From NCBI RefSeq assembly GCF_017654505.1, contig NC_054565.1, forward strand, positions 1,366,468 to 1,430,467: DNA of 64,000 nt, in the 5' to 3' direction. Shown one piece after another: positions 46,371-64,000 of this stretch. The notes beneath the pieces are model-generated. The model worked only from the letters and a program-made list of their open reading frames with translations, did no database searches and was not told the origin of the DNA. Within the stretch, counting starts at the first letter, position 1. Each line of letters starts with the position of its first letter. The DNA is from Polyodon spathula (taxonomy: Eukaryota; Chordata; Actinopteri; Acipenseriformes; Polyodontidae). A program made the position numbers and the translations under genes.

Positions 46371-49032
46371 TTGCAGAGTAGTTTTGCCCTCCAGCTTGGC
46401 TGCTGGGCAGCACCCTGCCTCCACAAACACTGACTGCATTAAAGTGTCAGGCCATGTGCTGAACCAGGGCGTGAAAACATTTCAACTGGATGCATTGATT
46501 AGTTTGCTGTGCAGCCTGAGTCTGTTTGCAGTTATCACCCAGCAGTGCAGCTCTGTAACTGGGAGGCCAGATGTATTGTTTCTGGTGACAGAGATATAAA
46601 TGGTGGAGGAGGCCATGTGTAAGGCCTGCATCAAAGTTTGACATACATTTAGAGGCTCACTTGGGATGAACCCTGTTTAGGAATGTTATTTAACACAATA
46701 GCTGTATAATTAATGGTGACATTTTAAAAGCCGTTTAAGCTGCTGAAAATAAGACCGTTGTGCTTGGAAATGTCGCGTGCATAGTTGCTTCAAAAGCTAA
46801 ATTGTACAGAATGGATTCCACTGACACCAATTAACATCCTGTAGCTGCTGATACTGTCCCAGAATAGGCCCTGAACGATTCTGGATTTGACAGGTTCAAA
46901 GATGTACATTGTAGATTAGTGGTGGGACAAGTATCAAACAAGCACTGCTTGAAATGTTTGGTGACGAAAAATGATTGTGTGTTTGTTTATAAATGTTAAC
47001 AAAAAGTGATTGTGCAAAATAAACAAATGCATAAGTGATGTGTGAAATCAGTAACACACATTCTATTGTATAAGTGCTTCTCTCCATTCTTTTAATAGGT
47101 AGTTTAGATGGGGGTGCTGCTGGGTTTATATTACTCTCGAGAGCTTGGGTGTAGTGTAATATTAATTCGTTTTCCACCTACTTAAAAATCATTTGAATAT
47201 TGAAATGTAAGTTTGAATTTTGAAAGAATATTTGAAAATGAAAAGCCCATGTTCTCTCCCAGTGGTATTTGGGATAGTTTTTCTTGTTCCCAGATTATAC
47301 TTGCCAGTCATTGTAGTAAAATGTACACCAGACTGGTTTCACACCTGGGTTAGACAGTGAGGGAGTGCTGTTTTTTGTGACGGCTTCCTTGTGTCCTCAG
47401 TTCTAAAATATCCTGCTGCAGAGTAACAATATTAAAAGCTTGGAAAGGCGGATTTGTCTATATTGTGGTATTGCATATTCTTGAGAGCGTTTTTTCGTTT
47501 TGGTGGAAGTACGGTTGGGGAGCTGAAAAGTGGCACAAGTAAGCTAATCGGCATAGAAACACAATGGATCAAGCAAGGTGAAAATATTTATTTTGCTGAT
47601 TTTTATCGTTTCCGATAGTACCCCTCATACATGGTTTTGTGTCCATTGTGGCTATTGAAACTGACCTAACAAATGTGTATGGATTGTGAAAAGCATGTTG
47701 CATCTGAGTTTGGTATCTGAGCTGCTGTTTGGAAGTGGTGGTGAACCCAGCCCTGCTGTTGCTGCTACTGCATCATTGTGTTTCCTGTTTTAAATACCAT
47801 AATACACAGCTATAACAATGACTGTATTCACACAGTTATTGTTTTGAGATTCAGCTTTTATTAGAGAGCTCCCCTAAATCCTTTGTTTAGAAAGATCCAG
47901 GGTATTAATACTTGTGACAGTGTAGCCGTGTGGGTGCGTGCATTCGCTGCTGAGTGACAGGCAGGAGATCGAGACCGAGGTTGAAACTGATACGCCCCGC
48001 GTGGGAACAGGATTTATTTAGATAAACACACTGAACAGCTCACGTGACACTACCAGCAATGGTTGCGCACGGAGCACATACAAACACAGTGTATAAAAAC
48101 TTTGGTGGGATCTGCAATCTCTGAACTAATCTTCTCTGTTCAACAATTAATGAACCATGGTTACTCGCCCAGCTGTCGGCAGTTTCAACTTGCTTGCTTA
48201 CTCACTCTTCGGTATCTAGCCTTGGTTCTGGTTCTTCTCTCTCTCTCTCTCTCTCTCGCACACACACACACACTGGCGAATTTTCAGCGTCTTCAGCTCA
48301 GCTGTTTTGGTTTTGCAGCAGCCCTGAGGTGAATAAGTGGAACATTTTTTACCTGACGCCCTGCTGGAACACACCTACCTGCTGATTAGATTCCACACCT
48401 GGTAATCACACACAGCAGGCAGGCTCTCCCTGGAGCATGAGGTACTTCATTCATTAATTACAATATACACTAAAAACCCTCTTCATGTGCAGGGTTCCTC
48501 CCCTGCCACAGTGCTGTATACACTAAATTGTAAGCACAAATCACTTTCGCTTGCTTGTAGCCATTTTGCATTAGTGCTGTACACGTGGGTGACGTTGCTG
48601 AGGAGCTTGATCACAGCGGATAAACGGTTTGAGCGGATACATGATGGATTACTGTATTTGAAACACAACTGGTTAGTTTTAGGTCACAATCTGATTTACT
48701 GTCTAATCACTGCACAGATGAATAGGAACCAGGAAGACTTTTCAGTGATAATGTTCACTTTGAGAGAGCTTCATATTCCAATAGAAGTGTAAAACAAAGG
48801 CAGCAAAACATCTTCAGTGGAATAAAAGGCTCAACAGGGATACTAATTGTGCAGTGACAAATCTTGATCTAAATAAAATCTGTGCTCTCGACTGATTAAC
48901 CTGGAGTTTGGATGTAGCTAAAGCATAAACCTGATTTGTTTGGCTGCTATGTAACAACAAATGGTATTCCATACAGTATAGCACATATATAATCCTTGCT
49001 GTATGTTTAGACAGCCTTTCATTTTCCCCACA

Positions 49033-49194
49033 GGGATTGAAATAAGACTCCTATTGCATATCCATTTCACCCATTCCAGGTTTTAATATGTGCTTGATTA
49101 GCCACAGTGTGTATAGATAAACAGGCTTAGGTGTGTTTCTTAAACTCCACGAATAGGTCAAACTGCTATGCAGTGCGAGTCTCAATTCCATCCC
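49033..49194. mobile_element. MITE-like inverted-repeat element, copy 3
   Basis: Begins GGGATTGAAATAAGACTCCT and ends GAGTCTCAATTCCATCCC; the centre has GCTTGATTAGCCACAGTGT. Both TIRs present. Confidence 0.75.
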
Positions 49195-50327
49195 AGAACC
49201 AGAAATATATTGACCCTATGTTTATTAGGTAGAAATCCACACCCGCTGATTTTCAATTTCTGAAAGAAGTCCTTTATTATCATTTCTACTGGGTTAGAAA
49301 CTAACAGTATTGTGCTGCAAGTCCAAAGGACTGGTACCTTTTGAAACTTGCTAGTCCTGATGTGAAGTGTCCCAAGTTGGAATCAACAACAGCTGGGGTC
49401 CCTAAAAATAGGCTTAGATTTTATTTTGCTAAAAAATAAACACCATTATAAATTGATTTACATTTTTTTTAAACAAAGCACCTTCGTAAACGCTCATACA
49501 GATCGATCAATCACCTCTTTGCACCTTGTTGCTGAGCGATTACTGTACTGTGTGCTGAGAAACTGACACAGCACCACAGCACCAGACGGGATGACAGAGG
49601 AAAAAGTCTCTGTGTTACCTTGCCGACCATGCAGCTCCGCCTGAACTTGACGCCGATGACACAAATATGATCTTTATTTTATTGTACATTACATGTGTTG
49701 CTATTTACAAAAGTGCTGGCGGGCTATGAATTACTATCTACAGTAATGAATGTACTCCTGTACACATGCAGGCTTCACTAAAGTCCCAGTTTAAAAACAG
49801 TACGTTTCACTGTAGCCCTCGGGATGAAACTGTTCGCTTTTTAATTAGCAGTGGGAGAAAACCACTTCAGCAAGTACAGTGGAGTCTGCCAGAACTGACG
49901 GACGCTGTATCTACTAGGTTTAGGTACTAATGAGAGCATTAGAAATACAAAAGAAACTGAGGGAAACGAGGATATTTTCAAGAAAGCTAGGAGACTGTAT
50001 AAATGGATTTAATATTTAAATGCTGCAATACAGTTCTGCTTTGAAGGATCCATGCTATAATTTGACAGAACAAGTGATTTATTTGCACTGTGCAGGACTT
50101 TTTCCCCCTCATTGGTGCTTGAGCCCGGAGCGCTCACGGAGTCACCGCCTGTGCACGTGTTATCAGTGATTAAAGCCTGGTTTTCAAACAAAGTGATTAC
50201 CGCTCAGCAGTACTCTATTGGTATAAGAAAAGTGTGTTTTTAAAAAAGTAATTTCAGCTTCCAATCACTTAAAATATACTGACGATAATGTAAACACCAC
50301 CAAGCTACAGACAGCGAGTTCCAAGCT

Positions 50328-50826
50328 TTAACCCTTTGCAGTCCTGTGTCAGACCAGGTCCGACATTACAATTTTCCCTTTCCAGTCCGATGTCGGACCC
50401 TGTCCGACATCATCAGAAAGACGTTAAGCACAGGTCTCTAGTCGTTTCTTCTCTGGAAAAAGCAGAGACAGCGGCTGAGTGAGACTGAAAAAAACAAACA
50501 AAAGGGGCATATGCGATAGCCACAGAGATAGCACAGACATAAACAAAGGAGATAGCTGCTTCCGCATCCAGCGCCCAAAGAATATCACTGACATTTGCAG
50601 AGCCTTTTGATATGTTCTAGTAATAAAATAATGACTTGGATCGCATTATTGAGGAGTTGGGTGATAAAACGAGGGATCAGGAGAGGATTTATCAGTATGC
50701 ATGTCTATAAAGAGGTATGTGAGAAATACAGCGAACAAGGGGTGGGGCTTGGCTGGAGATGCAATTCTGAGTGTCCTTTTGTGATTTTCAGTGCCTTTTT
50801 AAACCTGTTTTACTCTGGGGGGGGGG
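50328..50826. mobile_element. piggyBac-like MITE, copy 1
   Basis: Starts at TTAA followed by CCCTTTGCAGTCC. Aligns over about 450 bp with 53285-53794 (shared AGAATATCACTGACATTTGC, CAGCGAACAAGGGGTGGGGC). The 3' end is lost at a G-run. The TTAA and CCCTTT start are piggyBac-type; no transposase. Confidence 0.65.
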
Positions 50827-50839
50827 GGGGTCATTTTTT

Positions 50840-52055
50840 TGTTTGTTTATAGATCAAAGCTCAACTTTATTATGAGTATATTGTGTCATAATGTTTTAAG
50901 CATCATACTATGATAATGTTCATTATGGTAATTGTTTATTAGTTTTACAATGTTTAGTAAAATGTGGCCTGTTGTTTTACCGAGTTAGTACAACCGGCCC
51001 CCTTTGCTATGACATCTTCAGTCACGGTCGTAACCCAGTATAAATCTCCACATTTTTGTAAAATTATTTTACACTTCAAAAGATAAATTGCCTCGAGTGA
51101 GCCAGCGTGAGTTTCTAACCCTGCTACAGCATGCACGTCTCCAATGCCAGTGCATATGTTTACTGATGGTTCTGGATGATAAGGCAGTACACACTTAATG
51201 ATTTACAGGGTTGATAAAGGGCTGGAAAGCCATTTGTAACTGAGATTTGCAATGCACCTGGTGTGTGTCAAGGTGTTACTTGTTAGGGGGTTTTCAATAA
51301 ATACATTATATTGAGTGAAATTCAAACTGTTAATGATTACATCACTATGTGTACATAAATTGTTATGAAAATGTGATGTTTGTTGTGTATAATAAACTTG
51401 TACTCTTGGGTGCTCCAGCTGTCTGTGTGATTGGTTAAGAAATATGTTTCTCTGTAGAGCATTGCATTTACAGTGTTGTTTCTGCAGCTATGATGAAATT
51501 TGGTAAAGGTGTTATTGAGCACATGTCACTCGCACATTTTTACATGTACTTTGTAATTTTTATTGTTTGTTTCAAAAATATGGTTTTGTGAAATCCAGAG
51601 GGAGTGGGTGTGATCTGTTTTTGTCTAAAAACACTTCTGCCCACCCATTGCACAAGATAACGTCACACAGCTACTTCCCTTTGTAAACTCTTTCCTGTTG
51701 GCATCCAGATGGCTTTGCTCTGCATTGTGATTTTCAGGTCCTTGGACCATCTGGCCTTGTTCTAACAGACAGAAAACGCGCCCCGTCTCCCCTGAAAAGG
51801 CTGCTCTTCTATGGCTCTCCATTCCATTGGATGACTTTGTTCCAGCCATGCCCTTTAATTTATTGAAATAGTCCTGCAGAGGATCACTTTAATAATTTAG
51901 CATCTGGAAAGCCCATGATTGTCTATCCCATCTCTAGTATACAAAAGTCAAGACCACTTTTCAGCCTGTGGCACAGAAAAATAAGCTTGTTGGCTGAAAG
52001 TGGTCAAAATCGGTCAGCACAGCATGCAAGTTCTGTTCAGGAATTCTGGAAATGT
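50840..52055. other. No gene seen
   Basis: AT-rich sequence; no splice-bounded coding segment or repeat recognised. Confidence 0.45.
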
Positions 52056-52059
52056 GTTG

Positions 52060-52282
52060 CTGCACAATATTAGCGTTTTTTGAGTTCCAAAAGTGTCTGT
52101 TTGGATCGACTTGCATTTGTGAACGTACGTTCTCAGCCATGTGCCGGATTAAGTCCTGCTGTCACGCTCGCTTGACTGATGCAAACCTTCATGCGCAGCA
52201 GCGGTGTGCTGTCGCCCATCTTCAACTAGACTGTGAAGCAATTACTGCTTCGAACAAAGGAAGTTGCCAGATCTCCTGCTAA
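52060..52282 (+). pseudogene. hAT-type transposase relic, C-terminal end
   Basis: Plus-strand frame with FGSTCICERTFSAMCRIKSC, then CHARLTDANLHAQQRCAVAH, ending GSCQISC before a stop. This is the form of the C-terminal tail of domesticated and free hAT-like transposases (RYRARLTDxxL). Only this tail remains. Confidence 0.6.
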
Positions 52283-53284
52283 CTGTAAGTGTAAAACCAA
52301 ATTTAATTTTAACACTTAATATATTTTTACTTGTTCATTTAAAATTCCCTAGCTGCCTATTGTCACCTGTCAAACTTACACCGTGTATGTTGCCAAGTTA
52401 CTGAACCCCCAGAGCAAGGGTGCACAACTATATTTTGTGAGAGGCGAGATACAGAGAAAGACAACTCGCCAAAGGGCTGAAATTCACAAGATAAAGAATG
52501 TTACCAAGACATTTGAAATGAATCCCAAGTATTGCATACCGTGTGCATTTATTTTAAACCCTGGTAGCTACACACAATAATAAGCTTTTTAGTAGGGGTG
52601 GGAATTTTTAAATATGAACTCTTGAAAAAAGAAAAAAAAATTAAAACATTGAATAGTATGCTAGACGTATAACAGGTCACGTGACAATGTGTTCATTTTA
52701 GTAATTTATCATATACAGCAGTTAGTTGCATATGAGACTGCTGTAGTGCCAAAGGAAGGGCAGATATTATAAAAAGCAAGGGGTTTGGTAATTGCCTTAG
52801 GTCTGCTATGATTATATACATTGATATAAATACTGGATAATCAATTCAATAATAACATTTTTGTAACATGCATAGTTAATAACATTATTTAAGTTTATCG
52901 ACGAAACTGCACCGAACACCCTGCCTTGCTGCTATTTACAGCATTTCAGCCAAACAAGCAGTGAGCGTGCTCCTCTTCTCCTGCTCGTGTTAACTAGGAA
53001 CTGATTCGTTGGTCCCATCCTACCAGCGAATCGGTTTTCTGAATGCATTGCAGTACTCCCCTCTGTGTATTTTATTTAAACAAAAAGCATGTCACCTTGA
53101 ATCCAGAGCAGGACGACAGGCTTGTATTCCTGGCAAACAACATGCAAATAAATTGTAAACACTGAAGAAAACTGACTGGGAATAATAATTTTTTTGTTTT
53201 TTTTTACAATGTATTTTTCAAACTGGAATGCATGCTCAGTCTGTTTCCTGACCTGATGACCACATCTAGTCAATGTAAGTACAA
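52283..53284. other. No gene seen
   Basis: A plus ORF at 52383-52580 matches nothing I recognise. AT-rich. Confidence 0.4.
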
Positions 53285-53794
53285 TTCACCCTTTTCAGTC
53301 TGATGTCAGACCCCGCCTGACATCATCAGAAAGGCGTAAAGCACAGGTCTCTAGTTGTTTTTTTTCCCGGAAAAAACAGAATACCTTTCAGTGGCGGAGT
53401 GAGACCGAAAAAAAAGGGTGTATCTCATAGCCCAATGCACTATGGACATAACAAAGGAGGTAGCTGCTTCTGCACCCAGCGCGCAAAGAATATCACTGAC
53501 ATTTGCTGAGCTTTTTGAGATGTTATAGTAATAAAATGATGACTTGGATCACATTATTGGAGTTGGATGATAAAACAAGTGCTCAGGAGATCATTTATCA
53601 GTATGCACGTCTATAAAGAGATGTGAAAAATACAGCGAACAAGGGGTGGGGCTTGGCTGTAGATACAGTACTGAGTGTCCTTTTGCGATTCAATGCCTTT
53701 TAAACCTGTTTTACTCTGAAAAATATTTTAAACAGCGCATGTGAAAATAAATTTGACTTGACGAGCTCTGAATAAATGGACTGCAAAGAGTTAA
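53285..53794. mobile_element. piggyBac-like MITE, copy 2
   Basis: Runs from a degraded left end (CCCTTTTCAGTCTGATG) to GGACTGCAAAGAGTTAA, the inverse of the copy 1 start. The two copies together give both ends of the element. Confidence 0.65.
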
Positions 53795-54129
53795 TGCCTC
53801 CCATAGCTGATAAAATGACTGATGTGCATTTGAGGAGATTTTTGGAATCCGATCCGAACCGGGTATCTCATTGGAACCGGGTATTTTGAGTCCAATTGCG
53901 GTTCCCACATTTATTTAGAAAAACATGTCTGCATGTCAGTGTATGAGCAGGAGGAGGGGGAGGGGGGGTGGTATCTTATATACATGATATAAACAAGCCC
54001 TAGTGTGACTCTAAGCACAGCTGACAGGTAATCACCTGTTTATCTTGTTCTCAGGTGTAACTTGTTCAGTTTCATAATGGAGAACACCTGCTCACAGATA
54101 GTACTGCCAAAGAAAGAGACCAACTTTTA

Positions 54130-55560
54130 AAGCTGCTCTGCAGTGATTGGGAAACTGATCATGATCCAAAGGTCTGTAGAATTCAAGCAGTGTCACTTGA
54201 CTATGCTTGTTCAGCACTCTGGAACCTGCATTTCAATGACTTCCAGTTCTTCAGGGAAATGTTCAGCATCAGCAGAGAAAGGGTCTCAATCTGCTGCCAA
54301 ACACTCCCTGCAGTTGTTCCAGTACACTTGCATGGCGATACACTCCCTGCAGTTGTTCCAGTACACTTGCATGGCCATTCCATTTGTTCTGTCCTGTGGA
54401 AAGGCTTCTCGACATGCTTCGAAGTGTGTCTGCTGCACTTTTCTCAAGATGGTTTGTGAACAGCTTTAACTTAATTTCAAAAGCACAGCCTCAGACAAAT
54501 CAGAAATAAGATGCTTGTAACTTCAGGCTTAAGTCATTAAGATGACCTGTAATATCCTTTAAAGCCAGATCAGCAATCCAGTCAATGTCTTCCATAACAG
54601 AGGTGTCCCGTCTCTTTTGGAGAATTTTATTTCTCAGCGCAAAGAACCGCTTCAAGACGTTGTCACGGCTAAGCTGTCTGACGTCACTGTAAATGGCATT
54701 TATATTTTCCTAAAATGACAAATTCACTGTTTAGAGAACGTGCACAACTGAAGTCAACTGTCGAGACAAAGTCCACAATCTCTTTTTAAATGTAAAATAT
54801 TTCGCACATAAGACCCCCTGGTGTGTTATGCAATGGTACTGCTTCAGCAGCTCCGATTTTTCACAATGTGCTTCTTTACACATCCAGTGAACCTGTACTC
54901 GCACCTGTCATAGCCGCTACACCATCGGCAGTCACCCCCACCAGCTTATCCCAGGCCAGACAGAATTGTTCTGCTGCTATTTTTAAATGCATTCAAAATG
55001 TCAGAGCCAGTGGTTCTGCCATGTAGAGATGCAAGGGATGCCAGCTCCTGGCGGACTTCAAATGTTCTTGTTGCTCCACGAATAAAAATTGTTGTGGCAT
55101 GTCACTGGCATCAAGAGGAGCTGAGAAGTACACAATCATTACATCAGCTTTTTAGCTGATCATAGCTACTGTCAGACTTGTCTACTAAACATTGCTGCAT
55201 TGTCATTCGGGAAAGGAAAACCTTAAAGGTATGTTTTTTGTTTTTTTTTCTCTTTGCAAACGGCGTCACATTTCCATCAGACATTCTTTTAAAAAATCTC
55301 CATCTGTGAAGGGGTATCCTGATTTTGCAATGAGCTGAGCAACTTTGAAATTTGCTATCGTAGCAGATTCAGGTTCCTTGTGTTTGTTAAACACCTTGCT
55401 GGCCCCTTCTTTTTTTTTTTTTAAGATCTGAATTCTCCCTGCAAGTCCTTGTATTTCGCTTGCTTTGTCTCTGGCGAGGGTGGATATATTCTGTAGGGAC
55501 GGCAGTATGTTAAAGTATTTTTCTGTCCTCTGGGTTAAACTGCCGGTGTTCACGGCCAGT
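54130..55560 (-). pseudogene. hAT-type transposase relic, central and N-terminal parts
   Basis: In minus-strand order: ATIANFKVAQLIAKSGYPFT and DGDFLKECLMEM (55266-55553), a segment near 54920 reading LVGVTADGVAAMTG, then near 54560 VMEDIDWIADLALKDITGHL. These match the layout of hAT transposases such as those related to GTF2IRD2/ZBED genes. Frames change repeatedly, and a 39-bp duplication lies at 54300-54375. The element is dead. It is on the opposite strand to the relic at 52060. Confidence 0.65.
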
Positions 55561-57071
55561 CTTTATTCGTTTCCCCCCAGTATCTGGCTTTGACGGACAC
55601 ATTTTCACTCGCCCAGTATATATTGTCCAAAACAATTCCTTTGTTTCAGGTTAGCTCAGTTCTTTTTTTAAATTTATTTATTTTTTGTCAGAAATCACCA
55701 CCACTAAACACCTCGCATTCGATTCCTGCTTCTGATACTCTCGCTATGACGCATGCAAAGAACTTCAATGCGAATGAGGCGTACATTTTGACATATACAA
55801 TCGATGTAGATTTTTGATCATTAGAGGACTTTGTATCTCGTGTTTTGTATTATGAGAGACCCTGGCTGTGTTGAGCAGTTACAGAACCAGTGTAATATAT
55901 GTATTATGAGAGACCCTGGCTGTGCTGAGCAGTTACAGAACCGATGGGCCGGTTTTAATGCATAATTTTTAAATGACTACAGGCCTGGTGTTGTGCACCC
56001 CTACCCAGGCTGCCAAAGTGTCCGTCTGATCAGCAGGGGGTCCCTGAATCGTGGTGAGGGGACCCATCCCCAGCTGGATTTTAAACCCTGCGAGCAGGAA
56101 TGCAAAGACAAAGCAGCTTCAGCACATTTCTTACCCTCTTTAGATCTTGTTTTTGAAATTGTTGCGTTTGTTTCTCTACAGTCATATTTTCTATTTCTCA
56201 AATTAAAAGGAATTGTGTAAAATCTTGTTAGCGCTGTGAGCAATAAATAAAATGCTTGAAGTCCATTACCAAATTAGTTGCTCTGGGTAAACCATTTTGT
56301 GACCAGCATATTGCAATGTTTTAGATTCTCTTTGACTCCAAAGCTTTTTCCAATACCATGGAGTTTAACTTTTGTCCTTGACCATTTACATTGCTGACGT
56401 GTTCTGTACAAACATGCACATGGAAACAGACTGCATTTAAAAAAAAAAAAAAAAAAAGAAAATCTTCATGAAGTTCTTACAATAAGCCAGGCCCCAAATT
56501 GATGAGTTTGTGTATTTCCTTGATAGCTTCAAGTTTGCAAATACTGCCTGTTTTTACTGCACCTGAAGTAGCCTGTGGTTTCTTTGTAAACACTGTGCCC
56601 GTGACAAGCCTCCTCAGCCTTCATGTCCTGCTCAGCAGGTATGTATCCTGATCCCAGGAGCATCTGTTTGCATGGTGGCAGGAATAACGGCTTGTGTCGT
56701 GGTGCACTGTCCAGGGCTGTAAATAAAGCAGTGGTGACTGTCTTTTTACTGCTCATGAATAGTGTTGCCAGTGTTGTATCTGCTACGGACACCATGTTAT
56801 TGAGCTAGGTCTTGTCTGGTGTCTCTCACTCACTTGTGCTGGAACTTGGTGTAGACATTCTCGCGCATTCTTAGGGGCATCAGTCTGTGACCTATATTTC
56901 TCATGGACATGGTCTACTGTTTAATGTCTTCTGTCTTCAAAAACAAGGCCTGAATTTCATATACATTTTGCATGTACAGTTGTGTGTGAGTCTTCTAAGA
57001 GAAAGGATCAAGTACTAGTACATTAACAAAAGTTCTTGAGTGTTTTAAAATGTTAAGAATATGATTTCTAT

Positions 57072-57103
<32 letters not shown>

Positions 57104-57649
57104 GCAAGGAAAATGGCCTGCTAGCAGTGTCCTACTTGATAAAGTAGAGTGGACAGGTAGCTGAACGACAGTACATTGTTGTGAACAGACACCAAGTAAT
57201 TGTAGTGTAAAAACTGAACAGGATTGATTTGCAGAATTTAAAACTGACTCAGATGTTGGTTGGTGTGTTTTTTTCTGAATGTAATGCAGAGAGACACCAG
57301 TGTGAGCATTGCTGCTTTGGGTTGTCTGAATGTGCTACTTGGATGAAGCATTTTGTTTCTACCAGATGTTCTCATACAGTGTTAATCTTTTGCCTGGACC
57401 GGGTCTTTCCTCTGTTGCTCGTAGCTGATTTTGTAATCTTTTTATGACTTTTTGCTGTTATGGGATGGGTTTTAGCTGAACTTTAGCCTCTTTCACAATG
57501 TGAGCTGACTTATCTGGCCTTTAGCATATTTAGGGTTGAAGTATTAAAAACCTACAAGGATACAGAGCATGCAGTCTGGTGTGGTACAGGGGCGAACAAA
57601 CCCAGACAGCGTGTGATCGAACCCCCTCCCCTTCCTCTGTCTTCCTCAG
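55561..57649. other. PUM1 upstream sequence, no exon seen
   Basis: Two A-runs (about 56437, 57072) and a 53-bp period two-copy repeat at 55848-55945 (GTATTATGAGAGACCCTGGC). Otherwise nothing supported. Confidence 0.45.
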
Positions 57650-57660
57650 GTGCTGGTGGA

Positions 57661-63454
<5,794 letters not shown>

Positions 63455-63779
63455 GTAAGAAACACTCTCCTTAGCTTGCCTTTTTCCTTATTCTAGGGAA
63501 GGCAATACAGAATCAGACATTACTAATATTGATTCCCAGTCTACCCTGTATTTACTTCTAACAAGGTAAAGTGCTTGATAGCACCTGCAAGCTAAGAGCA
63601 GAAGTAGAATTGAGTTAACAATCCTCACTGACTCACTTGCGCTATCAATGACAACATCTTTACAGAAGCCTATGCCAATGTCTAACCCGTTTTGGTTTTA
63701 GTACAGTTGATTTGATCTACTTTACCATTAGGACATTTTATATATAAATAGATAGACTTCTGGCTTCTAGATTGCAAGG

Positions 63780-63941
63780 TCATAAATAATACTCCTATCG
63801 GACTTTCATCCATTCCAGGTTTTAATAGGAATTTGATTATCTGCAGTATAAAGGTAATAAGCTCAGGTGTGTCGTGTTAAACTCTTAGTAAATCCAGGAA
63901 TGGATCAAACTGCTATGCAATAGGAGTCTTATTTCCATCCC
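63780..63941. mobile_element. MITE-like inverted-repeat element, copy 5
   Basis: A diverged left TIR, then CATCCATTCCAGGTTTTAAT and GGATCAAACTGCTATGCAAT, ending GAGTCTTATTTCCATCCC. Just downstream of PUM1 exon three. Confidence 0.72.
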
Positions 63942-64000
63942 GGGATTAGTAGGTATTCTGTGCTGATGAATTTACAATATATTGTCCGTGATTTGTACAG

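Larger units (their letters stand above)
45501..50327. other. Intergenic or PUM1 5' flank/first intron; no exon seen
   Basis: Apart from two MITE copies and a (CT)n/(CA)n run at 48237-48272, no coding segment is found. The untranslated PUM1 first exon may lie here or in the gap but cannot be placed. Confidence 0.45.

Noticed and set aside
49605..49665. Exon-like minus-strand segment (IGVKFRRSCMVGK before GTAACA)
   Set aside because: No acceptor in phase and no family match; an AATAAA immediately upstream argues against an internal exon.

Overview
The window is vertebrate nuclear DNA, most likely from a ray-finned fish. It holds introns with GT-AG sites, two recognisable vertebrate genes, decayed CR1/L2-type LINEs, hAT, Tc1 and piggyBac-like relics, and a retroposon tail of a kind common in fish. 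The mix would suit a non-teleost such as a sturgeon, gar or bowfin, but that is an inference. There is no prokaryotic gene organisation, and almost all of the long open frames are artefacts of tandem repeats.

Layout. 1-24,000: no confirmed coding exon; dominated by minisatellites (49, 38, 32, 21, 61, about 63 and 67 bp units) and microsatellites, with an orphan minus-strand promoter/first-exon candidate (CRE, TATA-like box, splice donor) at 10,425-10,665. 24,000-44,420: a complete ten-exon SERINC2 gene on the minus strand. I joined its exons by splice sites and reading phase to a 455-residue protein; most of its introns are filled by a different private tandem array. 45,001-45,500: an assembly gap of exactly 500 N. 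45,501-57,649: upstream flank or first intron of PUM1, with several decayed transposons and no minisatellites. 57,650-64,000: the first three coding exons of PUM1 on the plus strand; the gene runs out of the window.

SERINC2 (a multipass membrane protein of the serine-incorporator family) and PUM1 (an RNA-binding translational repressor) lie head to head. From memory, the human orthologues on 1p35 have the same relative orientation but with NKAIN1, SNRNP40, ZCCHC17 and FABP3 between them. The two genes have no known shared pathway.

The most notable signals are: a minisatellite in SERINC2 intron 3 whose every unit copies a 3' splice site just upstream of the real exon 4 acceptor; a 57-bp array made by amplification of a LINE reverse-transcriptase coding segment; an array of about 21 CACGTG E-boxes in intron 1; an intron 7 that is almost wholly a 2.3-kb purine/pyrimidine-asymmetric array; and a sharp change from minisatellite-rich to minisatellite-free sequence at the gap.
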